Source: JBBWZH01 sp035544115
Lineage (GTDB): Bacteria > Actinomycetota > Actinomycetes > Mycobacteriales > CADCTP01
Reading direction: 5' to 3'
DNA: 64,000 nt
NCBI GenBank assembly: GCA_963714145.1
Contig: OY970235.1
Location: forward strand, 3,100,001 to 3,164,000
A program made the position numbers and the translations under genes. The notes beneath the pieces were generated by a model. The model searched no databases and was not told where the DNA came from. It worked only from the letters and a program-made list of their open reading frames with translations. Shown in pieces: positions 8,222-16,344 of this stretch; the stretch's first letter is position 1; the number at the start of each line of letters is the position of its first letter.

Positions 8222-9461
8222 CCCCGACCGGCGCCCGGCGCGGGCGGCGGTGGTGCCGATCCGGTGGCGGTCGGCGGTGGCGCTGTCGCTGGCCAGCGCC
8301 GTCGGCGTGGTCGGGTTCGGCTGGCCGCTGCTGGCCGAACCGGGCAGCCGGCTGTCGCAGGGCTCGTACTCGCCGTGGCTGTTCGCGTTGCTGCTGCCGC
8401 TGCTGCTCGCCGTGGTGCTGGCCGAGGTCGCGGACGGCGGGATGGACGCGAAGGCGGTCGCACTGCTCGGCGTGCTGGCCGCGATCGGCGCCGCGCTGCG
8501 CCCGCTGGGCGCCGGAGCCGCCGGGATCGAGCCGATGTTCTTCCTGCTCGTGCTGGCCGGCCGGGTACTCGGCCGCGGCTTCGGGTTCGTCCTCGGCGCG
8601 GTGTCGCTGTTCGCGTCCGCGCTGCTCACCGGCGGTGTCGGCCCCTGGCTGTCGTTCCAGATGCTGGGCGCCAGCTGGATCGGCTTCGGTGCCGGCTGCC
8701 TGCCCCACCGCCCCCGCGGCCGGCTCGAGGTCGCCGTGCTGGCCGGTTACGGCGTGCTCGCCGGGCTCGGCTACGGCCTGCTGCTGAACCTGTCGCTGTG
8801 GCCGTTCCTGGTCAGCCCGTACGACACCGGCATCTCGTTCCGCCCGGGCGCCGCGCTGCCGGAGAACCTGCGCCGGCTGGTCGCGTTCACCCTGAGCACC
8901 TCGCTCGGCTTCGACATCCCGCGTGCGATCACCAACGTCGTGCTGATCATCGCCGCCGGGCCGCCGGTCCTGCTCGCCCTGCGCCGCGCCGCCCGCCGCG
9001 CCGCCTTCGACACACCCACCACCTTCGCTCCGACCGACCCGCCGCTCTCTCCCGACCACCCGAATCCCGCCGACCACCCGAGTCCCGCCAACCACCCGAG
9101 TCCCGCCAACCAGCCGAGTCCCGCCAACCAGCCGAGTCCCCCGAACCAACCGACTCCCCCGAACCAACCGACTCCCCCGAACCAACCGACTCCCGCCAAC
9201 CAACCGACTCCCCCGAACCAGCCGACTCCCGCCAACCAGCCAACTCCCCCGAACCAGCCGACTCCGGCCAACCAGCCAACTCCCGCCAACCAGCCGAGTC
9301 CCCCGAACCAGCCGACTCCCGCCAACCAGCGACCAACCGCCGACCTACCAAAGCCCACCGACCCGACCGAGCCTGCCAATCCGCCAAGGTCCACGGACGA
9401 GCCGGCAACCGCCTGCCCGCCCCTGACCGCCGACCCGCCAACGCCCGCCAACCCGGCATAG
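8214..9461 (+). CDS. ECF transporter S component-like membrane protein with repeat tail
   Basis: A 415-residue protein. The first ~265 residues carry about six hydrophobic helices, including the segment GIEPMFFLLVLAGRVLGRGFGFVLGA and a conserved-looking MLGASWIGFGAG, as expected of the substrate-binding subunit of an ECF importer. The last ~140 residues are an unstructured tail of PTPANQ/PTPPNQ/PSPANQ repeats. The GTG start lies inside the ATPase gene (8-nt overlap). Together with EcfT and the fused ATPase it forms a complete importer, and the riboswitch plus CobT downstream suggest a corrinoid or a lower-ligand precursor as cargo. The tail is odd for this family. Confidence 0.75.
   Translation: MADPDRRPARAAVVPIRWRSAVALSLASAVGVVGFGWPLLAEPGSRLSQGSYSPWLFALLLPLLLAVVLAEVADGGMDAKAVALLGVLAAIGAALRPLGAGAAGIEPMFFLLVLAGRVLGRGFGFVLGAVSLFASALLTGGVGPWLSFQMLGASWIGFGAGCLPHRPRGRLEVAVLAGYGVLAGLGYGLLLNLSLWPFLVSPYDTGISFRPGAALPENLRRLVAFTLSTSLGFDIPRAITNVVLIIAAGPPVLLALRRAARRAAFDTPTTFAPTDPPLSPDHPNPADHPSPANHPSPANQPSPANQPSPPNQPTPPNQPTPPNQPTPANQPTPPNQPTPANQPTPPNQPTPANQPTPANQPSPPNQPTPANQRPTADLPKPTDPTEPANPPRSTDEPATACPPLTADPPTPANPA
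9054..9330 (+). repeat. 18-bp in-frame minisatellite in EcfS tail
   Basis: About 15 copies of an 18-bp unit close to CCGACTCCCGCCAACCAG encode (P[TS]P[AP]NQ)n. The first units are more diverged (DHPNPA, DHPSPAN). Every unit is a multiple of three, so the frame is preserved. Confidence 0.9.
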
Positions 9462-9658
9462 CCGGCCGAGTCCGCGAGCCACGCCGGGCGGCCGCATGCC
9501 GACGGACCGACCCGAGGTCCGGCAGCCCGGACGGCGTCGGCGCTCGGCCTCGGCCCCACCGCTGTGCCCCGCGCGAGCCGGTCCAGGGATGGGTGCCGTC
9601 GAGCCGTCCGGTCGGACCTGGCACGATCCCGGCGGTACCGGACAGCTGAAGGAGGCAC

Positions 9659-10723
9659 GTGACCAGACCGCTGGATCTCGACGGGCTGGCCGCTCGGGTC
9701 GACCCACCGGACCGCGCCTGGGCGGACGCCGCCCAGGCCCGCCAGGTGATGCTGATCAAGCCACCAGGTTCACTCGGCCGGCTGGAGGAACTGGCCGCGT
9801 GGGTCGCGAGCGCCCAGGGCCGGTGCCCGCCGGCGGACTTCACCCGTGCCCGCGTCGTCATCTTCGCCGGCGATCACGGCATCGCGGCGGCCGGCGTGTC
9901 GGCGTACCCGCCGGAAGTGACCGCGCAGTTGCTGGCCGCGGTCCGGGACGGCGGCGCGGCGGTGAACGTGCTTGCCGAGCTGGCCGGCGCGACGGTGCGG
10001 GTGGTTGATCTGGCGGTGGACGCGGAGACGCCAGCGGACGAGTCGACGCACAAGGTCCGCCGCGGCAGCGGCCGGATCGACCGCGAGGTGGCGCTGACCC
10101 GGGCGCTGACCGAGCAGGCGGTGCTGGCCGGGATCACGATCGCGGACGAGGAGGTGGATGCTGGCGCCGACCTGCTGATCGCGGGCGATATCGGGATCGG
10201 GAACACGACCCCGGCGGCGGTCCTGGTCGCGGCGCTGGCGGACGAGGAGCCGGTGCACGTGATCGGCCGTGGCAGCGGCATCGACGACGCGGCGTGGATG
10301 CGCAAGATCGCCGCGATCCGGGACGCGCTGCGCCGCGCCCGCCCGGTCCTGGAAGACCCGCTCGCGCTGCTCTCGGCCTCGGCCGGCGCCGACCTGGCCG
10401 CAATGACCGGTTTCCTGGTCCAGGCGGCGGTCCGGCGCACCCCCGTGCTGCTGGATGGCCTAGTGCCGGCCGCCGCCGCGATGGTCGCCCGGGAGATCGC
10501 GCCGCAGGCGGTGTCCTGGTGGCTGGCCGGGCACCGCTCCCCCGAGCCGGCGCACCGGATCGCCCTCGACCGCCTCAGCCTGACCCCGGTCGTTGATCTT
10601 GACCTGCACCTCGGCGAGGGCACCGGGGCCCTGCTCGCGCTGCCGGTGCTGCGGGCGGCCATCCGCACCCTCGCCGACATGGCAACGTTCACCGAGGCCG
10701 GCATCACCAACCCGCACGCTTGA
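9659..10723 (+). CDS. cobT: nicotinate-nucleotide--dimethylbenzimidazole phosphoribosyltransferase CobT
   Basis: A 354-residue enzyme that activates the cobalamin lower ligand, making alpha-ribazole 5'-phosphate from 5,6-dimethylbenzimidazole and nicotinate mononucleotide in the cytosol. Motifs visible include KPPGSLGRLEELA near the N-terminus, FAGDHGIAAAGVSAYP, GDIGIGNTTPAA, GRGSGIDD and LHLGEGTGALLALP, whose Glu corresponds to the catalytic base of the family. The GTG at 9659 has a strong ribosome site (GGAGG, 6 nt upstream). It lies 197 nt after the EcfS-like gene with nothing recognisable between, so it may be in the B12-controlled unit or have its own promoter. Confidence 0.93.
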   Translation: MTRPLDLDGLAARVDPPDRAWADAAQARQVMLIKPPGSLGRLEELAAWVASAQGRCPPADFTRARVVIFAGDHGIAAAGVSAYPPEVTAQLLAAVRDGGAAVNVLAELAGATVRVVDLAVDAETPADESTHKVRRGSGRIDREVALTRALTEQAVLAGITIADEEVDAGADLLIAGDIGIGNTTPAAVLVAALADEEPVHVIGRGSGIDDAAWMRKIAAIRDALRRARPVLEDPLALLSASAGADLAAMTGFLVQAAVRRTPVLLDGLVPAAAAMVAREIAPQAVSWWLAGHRSPEPAHRIALDRLSLTPVVDLDLHLGEGTGALLALPVLRAAIRTLADMATFTEAGITNPHA

Positions 10724-10758
10724 CGGTCGCCCCGATCCGCGCCCCGGGGCGGCGCCGG

Positions 10759-11883
10759 TCAGCGCACGTGCGCCGGCACGAACGGCGGCTTGACCACACG
10801 CATCCGCGACCGCCGGCCCCGGACGTCCACCTCGACCTCGGCGCCCGCCGCTAGCCCCGCGTCAGTGGCCAGCAGCGCGAGACCGATACCGCGGCGCAGC
10901 GTCGGCGAGAACGTGCCGCTGGTCACCTCACCGACCGGCTCGGTGCCGTCACCGGCGGGCAGCACCGCCATGTGTGGGCGCGGGATCCCGCGGTCGGTCG
11001 ACTCAAGGCCCCACAGCAGCCGGGCCGCACCGGCCTCCTTCTCGGCCAGCAGCGCGTCCCGCCCCCAGAACTCCGGCTTGGCCCAGCCGACCGCCCACCC
11101 GGACCGCGCCTGCACCGGGGTGATCTGCAGGCTGAGGTCCTGGCCGTGCAGCGGGTAGCCCATCTCGGTACGCAACGTGTCGCGGGCGCCGAGGCCGCAC
11201 GGCTGGGCGCCGAGGTCAGCGCCGGCCGCGAGCAGCGCGTCCCAGAGCGGGCCCGCGTCGTCCCAGGCAGGGAGCAGCTCGTAGCCGTGCTCGCCGGTGT
11301 AGCCGGTGCGACAGACCACCAGCTCGCGCCCCTCCCAGCTGGACACCGTGAAGCTCATGTAGTCGTGTGCGGCCGGCAGCCCCAGCCGGCCCAGCAGTTC
11401 CGCTGACCGTGGGCCCTGCACGGCCAGCACGCCATACCGGCGGTGCAGGTCGGTGACGGTGACATCGGCCGGCGCCGCGGCGGTCAGCCGGCGAACCACC
11501 TCAGCGGTGTTCGCCGCGTTCGGCACCAGGAAGACGCGGTCGTCGCCGTACAGGTAGGCGATCAGGTCGTCGACGACGCCGCCGCTGCGCTCGTCGCAAC
11601 ACAGCGTGTACTGCGCCTTCCCCGGGACGATCCGGCCCAGATCGTTGGACAGCGTCCGGTTCACGAACGCCGCCGCCCCTGGGCCGCGCACCTCCGCCTT
11701 GCCCAGGTGCGACACGTCGAACACGCCCACCGCGTCCCGTACCGCGGCGTGCTCGGTCAGCACCCCACCGCCGGACGCTCCGTACTCGATCGGCATCTCC
11801 CAGCCGCCGAAGTCGGCCAGCTTCGCCCGGCGCGCGACATGACGATCATGCAGCGGCGACCTGTCCAGCGACTCGTCGGTCAT
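10759..11883 (-). CDS. gcvT: glycine cleavage system aminomethyltransferase (T protein)
   Basis: A 374-residue, tetrahydrofolate-dependent T protein that releases ammonia from the aminomethyl-lipoyl H protein and forms methylene-THF. Recognisable segments are LADFGGWEMPIEYG, AVRDAVGVFDVSHLGKAEVRGPGA, YTLCCDERSGGVVDDLI, CRTGYTGEHGYEL and GLGARDTLRTEMGYPLHGQDL. The ATG at 11883 (MTDESL) is preferred; another in-frame ATG lies 9 nt upstream. The H and P proteins are not in the window. It converges with cobT. I looked upstream for a glycine riboswitch and did not find its conserved core. Confidence 0.93.
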   Translation of the reverse strand: MTDESLDRSPLHDRHVARRAKLADFGGWEMPIEYGASGGGVLTEHAAVRDAVGVFDVSHLGKAEVRGPGAAAFVNRTLSNDLGRIVPGKAQYTLCCDERSGGVVDDLIAYLYGDDRVFLVPNAANTAEVVRRLTAAAPADVTVTDLHRRYGVLAVQGPRSAELLGRLGLPAAHDYMSFTVSSWEGRELVVCRTGYTGEHGYELLPAWDDAGPLWDALLAAGADLGAQPCGLGARDTLRTEMGYPLHGQDLSLQITPVQARSGWAVGWAKPEFWGRDALLAEKEAGAARLLWGLESTDRGIPRPHMAVLPAGDGTEPVGEVTSGTFSPTLRRGIGLALLATDAGLAAGAEVEVDVRGRRSRMRVVKPPFVPAHVR

Positions 11884-12213
11884 GCCAGCCATCCTGTCAG
11901 TGCTCCAGTGCCGGTACCCCTGCACCCCGCCGACCGTGACCGACAGATGATCCGACCCGCCAACTCAGCGTCCAACCCCGCCCCCCACCTACTGCCGCCC
12001 CGGGTCGCTCCCGCCGGAGGCGAACAGTCCAGCGCTCCTGCCGAGACCCGCAAACCGGGACGGGCGCAGCGGTCCGGACCAGCCGGGGTCCCGGAGGTGT
12101 TAGCAACAGCCGACCTCACCGTTGCGGCCAGCCGAAGCTGGAGCGGCTGCGGCCTCCCCAGCGAATCGCCTGTGCGACCCCGGCGGCGGGCCGAGAACGG
12201 CGGAGGTCTTCAC
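11884..12213. other. 330-bp intergenic stretch between divergent gcvT and TrkA-like gene
   Basis: No gene, tRNA or riboswitch is recognisable. It must hold the promoters of both divergent genes. A Shine-Dalgarno GGAGG (12202-12206) serves the rightward gene. The rest is C-rich sequence with no repeat structure that I can see. Confidence 0.6.
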
Positions 12214-14022
12214 GTGATCGGGCTGGGCGTCAAGCGGGTGTCGGATACGGTCCGTCTCGTGTCCACCGTGCCGCCGCCTCTGCCAGGCACGGGCACCCGT
12301 TGGGTGGTGGCGCTGACCCGTCGTCTGGTGAGCCAACGGCAGGCCCGGGCGGTTCAGCGCAAAGTCCGGTCCGATCAGCTGTCCGGACACATCGTGGTGT
12401 ACGGGCTGAGCCGGGTCGGCCGCCGCACGGTCGAGGAGCTGCTGCGGCTCGGCGAGACGGTCGTGGCCGCCGAGCGGGGTGACCGCTACGACAGCGTGGT
12501 CGCCGAAGTCGGCATCCCGGTCATCCGCTGTGATCTCCGGCATGAACCCGGCATGCTCGACGTCGCGCTGGGGACCGCGAAGGCACTCGTGCTCTGCGCC
12601 GACGACGACCTCGGCAACCTGCAGGTCGCACTGGCTGCGCCCCGGGTCAACCCGGGGATCCGGCTGGTGGTCCGGATGTTCCGGCTCGAGCTGGGCCAGC
12701 GGATCGAGCAGGAGATCCCCGGCCTGGTCACGGTCTCGAACTCGCGCCTGGTCGCGCCTGCGTTCGTCGGCGCCGCGCTCCGGGACGACTGGCGGCAGCG
12801 CGTCACCGTGCGCGACCGCGAGATCGTCCTGGACGTGGCCGCCGCCGGCGAGCCGACGGGTCTGACACTGCCAGGGCCGGACGCCATCCCGATCACGTTG
12901 GAACCGGCCCCTCCGCGGCGGACCGTGCCCCGCCGTCGGGGCTGGTGGGCCGGCGTGCCCGGCCGGGTCGTCCGCGACCTGTTCCTCGACCACCGCCTGC
13001 AGATCGTGATCGCGCTGGTTGCGCTGCTCGTCGCCGTGAGCACGGTCGTCTTCCGGCTCAGCACGTCCCTCGGCTGGTTCCAGGCGCTCTACGCGGCGGT
13101 CAGCGAGATCGCCACGACCGGCCTTGATCCACGGATCGACGCCGCCTCCGGCCCGGTCCGTGCCTATGCGGTGCTGCTGCTGTTCGCCGCAGCGGGCCTG
13201 CTGGCCGCGGTCTACGCCCTGTTCACCGACACGCTGGTCTCGGTCCGGCTGTCCCAGGCGCTCGGCGGCGTTCCGCGCCGGCTGCGCGACCACGTGATCG
13301 TCTGCGGTCTCGGCGCGGTCGGGCTGCGGATCGCCGAACGACTGAGCACCGGCGGGCTGCCGGTTGCCGCGGTCGAACTGCGGGACGATGTGGCGCTCCT
13401 GCTGTCGGCCCGCCGGCAGGGCATCGCGGCGGTGATCGGCGATGCCCGATTCCCGACCACCCTGCGCGAGGTGCAGGTAGAACGCGCCCGGGCGGTGGTG
13501 CTGGCGACCCGGGACGACCTGACCAACCTCGAGGCCGCACTCATGCTGCGCCGGGAGTTCCCGCACGTCCGGGTCGTCCTCCGGATGTACTCGCCGGAAC
13601 TCGCCGAACGCGCCGAGCGACTCGTCCCGGAGGCGGTGGTACTGAGCACCGCGGCCCTCGCCGCGCCGTCCTTCGCAACCGCCGCGCTCGGCCCCGAGGT
13701 GGTGGGCACGCTGGAGCACGAGCACCGGCTCTACGTCGTGGTGGAAGCCGACATCGATCCAGGCACGACGGCCGACGGGAGCGCCGTCGGAACGCTGGAA
13801 CTCGGTGAACGCATCCGCGTCCTGGGCGTGGCCGCCGGCGACGACGTGAGCTGGCGGCCACCCCGCGACCACCCGACAACGGCCGGCGACACGGTGATCG
13901 CCGTGACCGCACCCGGCGGCCTCGGCGACCTGCTGAGCCTCGTCCGCAGCGGACCGCCGATCAGCGAGGTACTCACCGACTCCGTGGACGTCTCCGACGA
14001 CGGCTTCACGGCCGAGAGCTGA
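12214..14022 (+). CDS. double TrkA-N (RCK) protein with a two-helix channel-like core
   Basis: A 602-residue protein with the order RCK/TrkA-N domain, two-TM pore-like module, second TrkA-N domain. The first NAD-binding fold starts HIVVYGLSRVGRRTVEELL (residues ~52-70), the second DHVIVCGLGAVGLRIAERL (~360). Between them are helices LQIVIALVALLVAVSTVVF and AYAVLLLFAAAGLLAAVYALF flanking SEIATTGLDP, where a potassium channel would have its TVGYG filter. Related actinobacterial proteins are annotated as potassium channel/TrkA proteins. Because the filter is divergent, ion selectivity is open. The GTG at 12214 follows GGAGG by 7 nt. Confidence 0.8.
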   Translation: MIGLGVKRVSDTVRLVSTVPPPLPGTGTRWVVALTRRLVSQRQARAVQRKVRSDQLSGHIVVYGLSRVGRRTVEELLRLGETVVAAERGDRYDSVVAEVGIPVIRCDLRHEPGMLDVALGTAKALVLCADDDLGNLQVALAAPRVNPGIRLVVRMFRLELGQRIEQEIPGLVTVSNSRLVAPAFVGAALRDDWRQRVTVRDREIVLDVAAAGEPTGLTLPGPDAIPITLEPAPPRRTVPRRRGWWAGVPGRVVRDLFLDHRLQIVIALVALLVAVSTVVFRLSTSLGWFQALYAAVSEIATTGLDPRIDAASGPVRAYAVLLLFAAAGLLAAVYALFTDTLVSVRLSQALGGVPRRLRDHVIVCGLGAVGLRIAERLSTGGLPVAAVELRDDVALLLSARRQGIAAVIGDARFPTTLREVQVERARAVVLATRDDLTNLEAALMLRREFPHVRVVLRMYSPELAERAERLVPEAVVLSTAALAAPSFATAALGPEVVGTLEHEHRLYVVVEADIDPGTTADGSAVGTLELGERIRVLGVAAGDDVSWRPPRDHPTTAGDTVIAVTAPGGLGDLLSLVRSGPPISEVLTDSVDVSDDGFTAES

Positions 14023-14214
14023 ACACCGCCGGTCGTCGCCGGACGCTACGCCTGCTCAGGGGGCGCCCAGACACCCCGACCGGAGTAATCGGATCACTCC
14101 TCTTGCTCGTCTGACGATCGCCCATCGCCGTGAGGGCCTACGATCCTGCAGGTAGTGGCCGCGCAACCCGGCGGGTCTGGCGCGGCGAAATTCTGTGAGT
14201 ACGGACGGAGTCCC

Positions 14215-15732
14215 GTGGCAAGCCTCACTCTCGCCGGTCCTGATCTGGCCACCCTGCGTGCCGACGCGATCGTCGTCGGCGTCCTGAAGTCCCCCGATGG
14301 CCCGCGGCTCGCGCCAGGCGCGGAAGAGATCGACCAGGCGCTTGGCGGTCGATTGCTGGAAGCGCTGACAGCGGTCGGTGCGACCGGAGCCGCGGACGAG
14401 GTCGTCAAGCTCGCCACCCTGGGTGCGGGCACGATCCCGGTCGTCGCGGCAGCAGGGCTCGGTGCCGGGCCGGCTGACGGCTCGGGCGTGACCGAGGAAG
14501 CGGCCCGCCGGGCGGCCGGCGCGGCGAGCCGAGCACTTGCCGGGCGGGCCCGGGTCGCCTGCACGCTCGCACAGGCGGTCGCCGGCGGTGCCACCGCCGG
14601 TGCGGTGCAGGCGGTCAGCGAGGGCGCTCTGCTCGGTGGCTACACCTTCGGCGCGTACAAGACGGAGAACCACCGCCCAGCCCCGCCGTCCTCCTACACC
14701 CTCCTGGTGTCGAATCCGAAGGACAGGGCGCTGCGCGCGGCGACGAAGCGAGCCTCCGCCGTAGCTGAGGCGGTCGCGTTCTGCCGGGACCTGGTCAATA
14801 CCGCCCCGAACGACCTGCCGCCGGCCGAGCTCGCTGACCGCGCCGCGGTCGCGGGCCGGAAGGCCGGCCTCGACGTCGAGATCCTGGACGAGAAGGCACT
14901 GCGGCGGGCCGGCTTCGGCGGCGTCCTGGGCGTCGGCGGGGGTTCCGCACGGCCACCCCGACTGATCCGCATGCAGTACCGCGGCCGCCCCGGGGCGACC
15001 CGGGTCGCACTGGTCGGCAAGGGCATCACGTTCGACTCCGGCGGTATCTCGATCAAGCCCGCCGCCGGCATGGATGTCATGAAGAGCGACATGGCCGGCG
15101 CCGCGGCGATCATCGCCACGATGATCCTCGCCGCCGCGCTCAAGCTTCCACTTGAGCTGATCGCCACTGTGCCGATGGCGGAGAACCTGCCGAGCGGCTC
15201 CGCCTACCGGCCGGCTGACGTGCTGTCGATGTACGGCGGCCGGCGCGTCGAGGTGCTCAACACCGACGCCGAGGGCCGCCTGATCCTGGCCGATGCGATC
15301 GTGCGGGCCTGCGAAGACTCGCCCGCCTACCTGCTCGAGACCTCCACCCTCACCGGCGCGCAGCGGATCGCTCTCGGCGAGCGGACCTCCGGTGTCATGG
15401 GCTCCGACGATCTGCGCGAGCGGGTGGTCGCCGCCGCCGGGCGGTCCGGCGAGCACATGTGGCCGATGCCAATGCCCGAAGAGTTGCGCAAGGGGCTGGA
15501 CTCCCCGGTCGCCGACATCGCCAACGTGATGGGTGACCGTTGGGCCGGGATGCTGGTCGGCGCCGTGTTCCTGCGCGAGTTCGTCGCCGAGGGCGTCGAC
15601 TGGGTGCACATCGACATCGCCACACCGGCCTACAACACAGGTGGCGCCTGGGGGTACACACCGAAAGGCGGCACCGGCGTCCCCATTCGTACCCTGCTGG
15701 CCGTGCTCGAGGATATTGCCGAGAACGGCTGA
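14215..15732 (+). CDS. pepA: leucyl aminopeptidase (M17 family)
   Basis: A 505-residue cytosolic zinc/manganese aminopeptidase. The C-terminal catalytic domain carries the metal ligands in VGKGITFDSGGISIKP, MKSDMAGAAAI and the signature NTDAEGRLILADA; Lys and Arg of these motifs are the catalytic residues of the family. The N-terminal regulatory macro-like domain is present (residues 1-170). GTG 14215 is chosen from the purine-rich ACGGAG just upstream and the family N-terminus (LTLAGPDLATLRADAIVVGV). It precedes the lpdA-sucB region as in other actinobacteria and ends in a perfect hairpin. Confidence 0.94.
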   Translation: MASLTLAGPDLATLRADAIVVGVLKSPDGPRLAPGAEEIDQALGGRLLEALTAVGATGAADEVVKLATLGAGTIPVVAAAGLGAGPADGSGVTEEAARRAAGAASRALAGRARVACTLAQAVAGGATAGAVQAVSEGALLGGYTFGAYKTENHRPAPPSSYTLLVSNPKDRALRAATKRASAVAEAVAFCRDLVNTAPNDLPPAELADRAAVAGRKAGLDVEILDEKALRRAGFGGVLGVGGGSARPPRLIRMQYRGRPGATRVALVGKGITFDSGGISIKPAAGMDVMKSDMAGAAAIIATMILAAALKLPLELIATVPMAENLPSGSAYRPADVLSMYGGRRVEVLNTDAEGRLILADAIVRACEDSPAYLLETSTLTGAQRIALGERTSGVMGSDDLRERVVAAAGRSGEHMWPMPMPEELRKGLDSPVADIANVMGDRWAGMLVGAVFLREFVAEGVDWVHIDIATPAYNTGGAWGYTPKGGTGVPIRTLLAVLEDIAENG

Positions 15733-15749
15733 GGCCATCGCGATGCGAT

Positions 15750-15773
15750 CGCGGCCGGATCCCTCCGGCCGCG
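15750..15773. terminator. bidirectional hairpin between pepA and convergent gene
   Basis: CGCGGCCGGA (15750-15759) pairs perfectly with TCCGGCCGCG (15764-15773) around a TCCC loop. It lies between convergent stops 18 nt after pepA and 9 nt before the opposing gene. Confidence 0.65.
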
Positions 15774-15781
15774 GGGCCGGC

Positions 15782-16132
15782 TCAGGCGGTGGCGTCGTCG
15801 GCGCGCGGCACTCCGGTGTCACCGGTCGCTTTCCGGCGGGCGGTCCATTCCCGCATCCGCTTCGGGTAGCCGACCGCCGCGACGTCGTAGACCGGGATGG
15901 CCAGGCGCCGGCCGAGATCTCGGGCGGCAGCCGGACCGTCAATGCGGCGCCGGGTCCACTCGCCGTCGGTCGCGACCAGCACGATCGTGGTCTCGGTAAC
16001 GGTCGTCCTGGGTTCGACGTACGCTTCGACGCCCTTTCGGCTCTGGGCGAACTGCTCAAGATGCGCGATATCGGCGGAGTTCGCGCCGCGGATGACACCC
16101 CGCTGCTCTCGGCGCCGACGAAACAGCCCCAC
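15782..16132 (-). CDS. small conserved protein of unknown function (116 aa)
   Basis: A 116-residue basic cytosolic protein starting MGLFRRRREQ with a central hydrophobic strand region (TETTIVLVATDGEWTRRRI) and IPVYDVAAVGYPKRMREW near the end. Proteins of this kind occur at this position between pepA and lpdA in other actinobacteria and are usually labelled hypothetical or oxidoreductase; I see no nucleotide-binding motif to support the second name. The start is GTG 16132, with a purine-rich GAGAGG upstream. It diverges from lpdA over about 210 bp. Confidence 0.7.
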   Translation of the reverse strand: MGLFRRRREQRGVIRGANSADIAHLEQFAQSRKGVEAYVEPRTTVTETTIVLVATDGEWTRRRIDGPAAARDLGRRLAIPVYDVAAVGYPKRMREWTARRKATGDTGVPRADDATA

Positions 16133-16344
16133 CTGGTACCTCTCTCGCCTTCCAGACCGCGCACTGGCGCGGCTCTCGTGTCGCTAGGTTCCCACGTGCG
16201 GTGGTATCGGTGCACCTTCGCCGTTCGTGGCCAGGTCGCCAGTCCCCTCGTCGCGGCTCCCGGCATGCTGGTGCCAAGATGGGAGTCGACCCAGATCGGG
16301 ACCGGTACGGGGCCGATCGCCAGGAACCAGTCAGGAGACTTTCT

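Noticed and set aside
11884..12213. Possible glycine riboswitch upstream of gcvT
   Set aside because: Neither the conserved GGAGAG nor the CCGAAGG/GCAA core was found on the minus strand.
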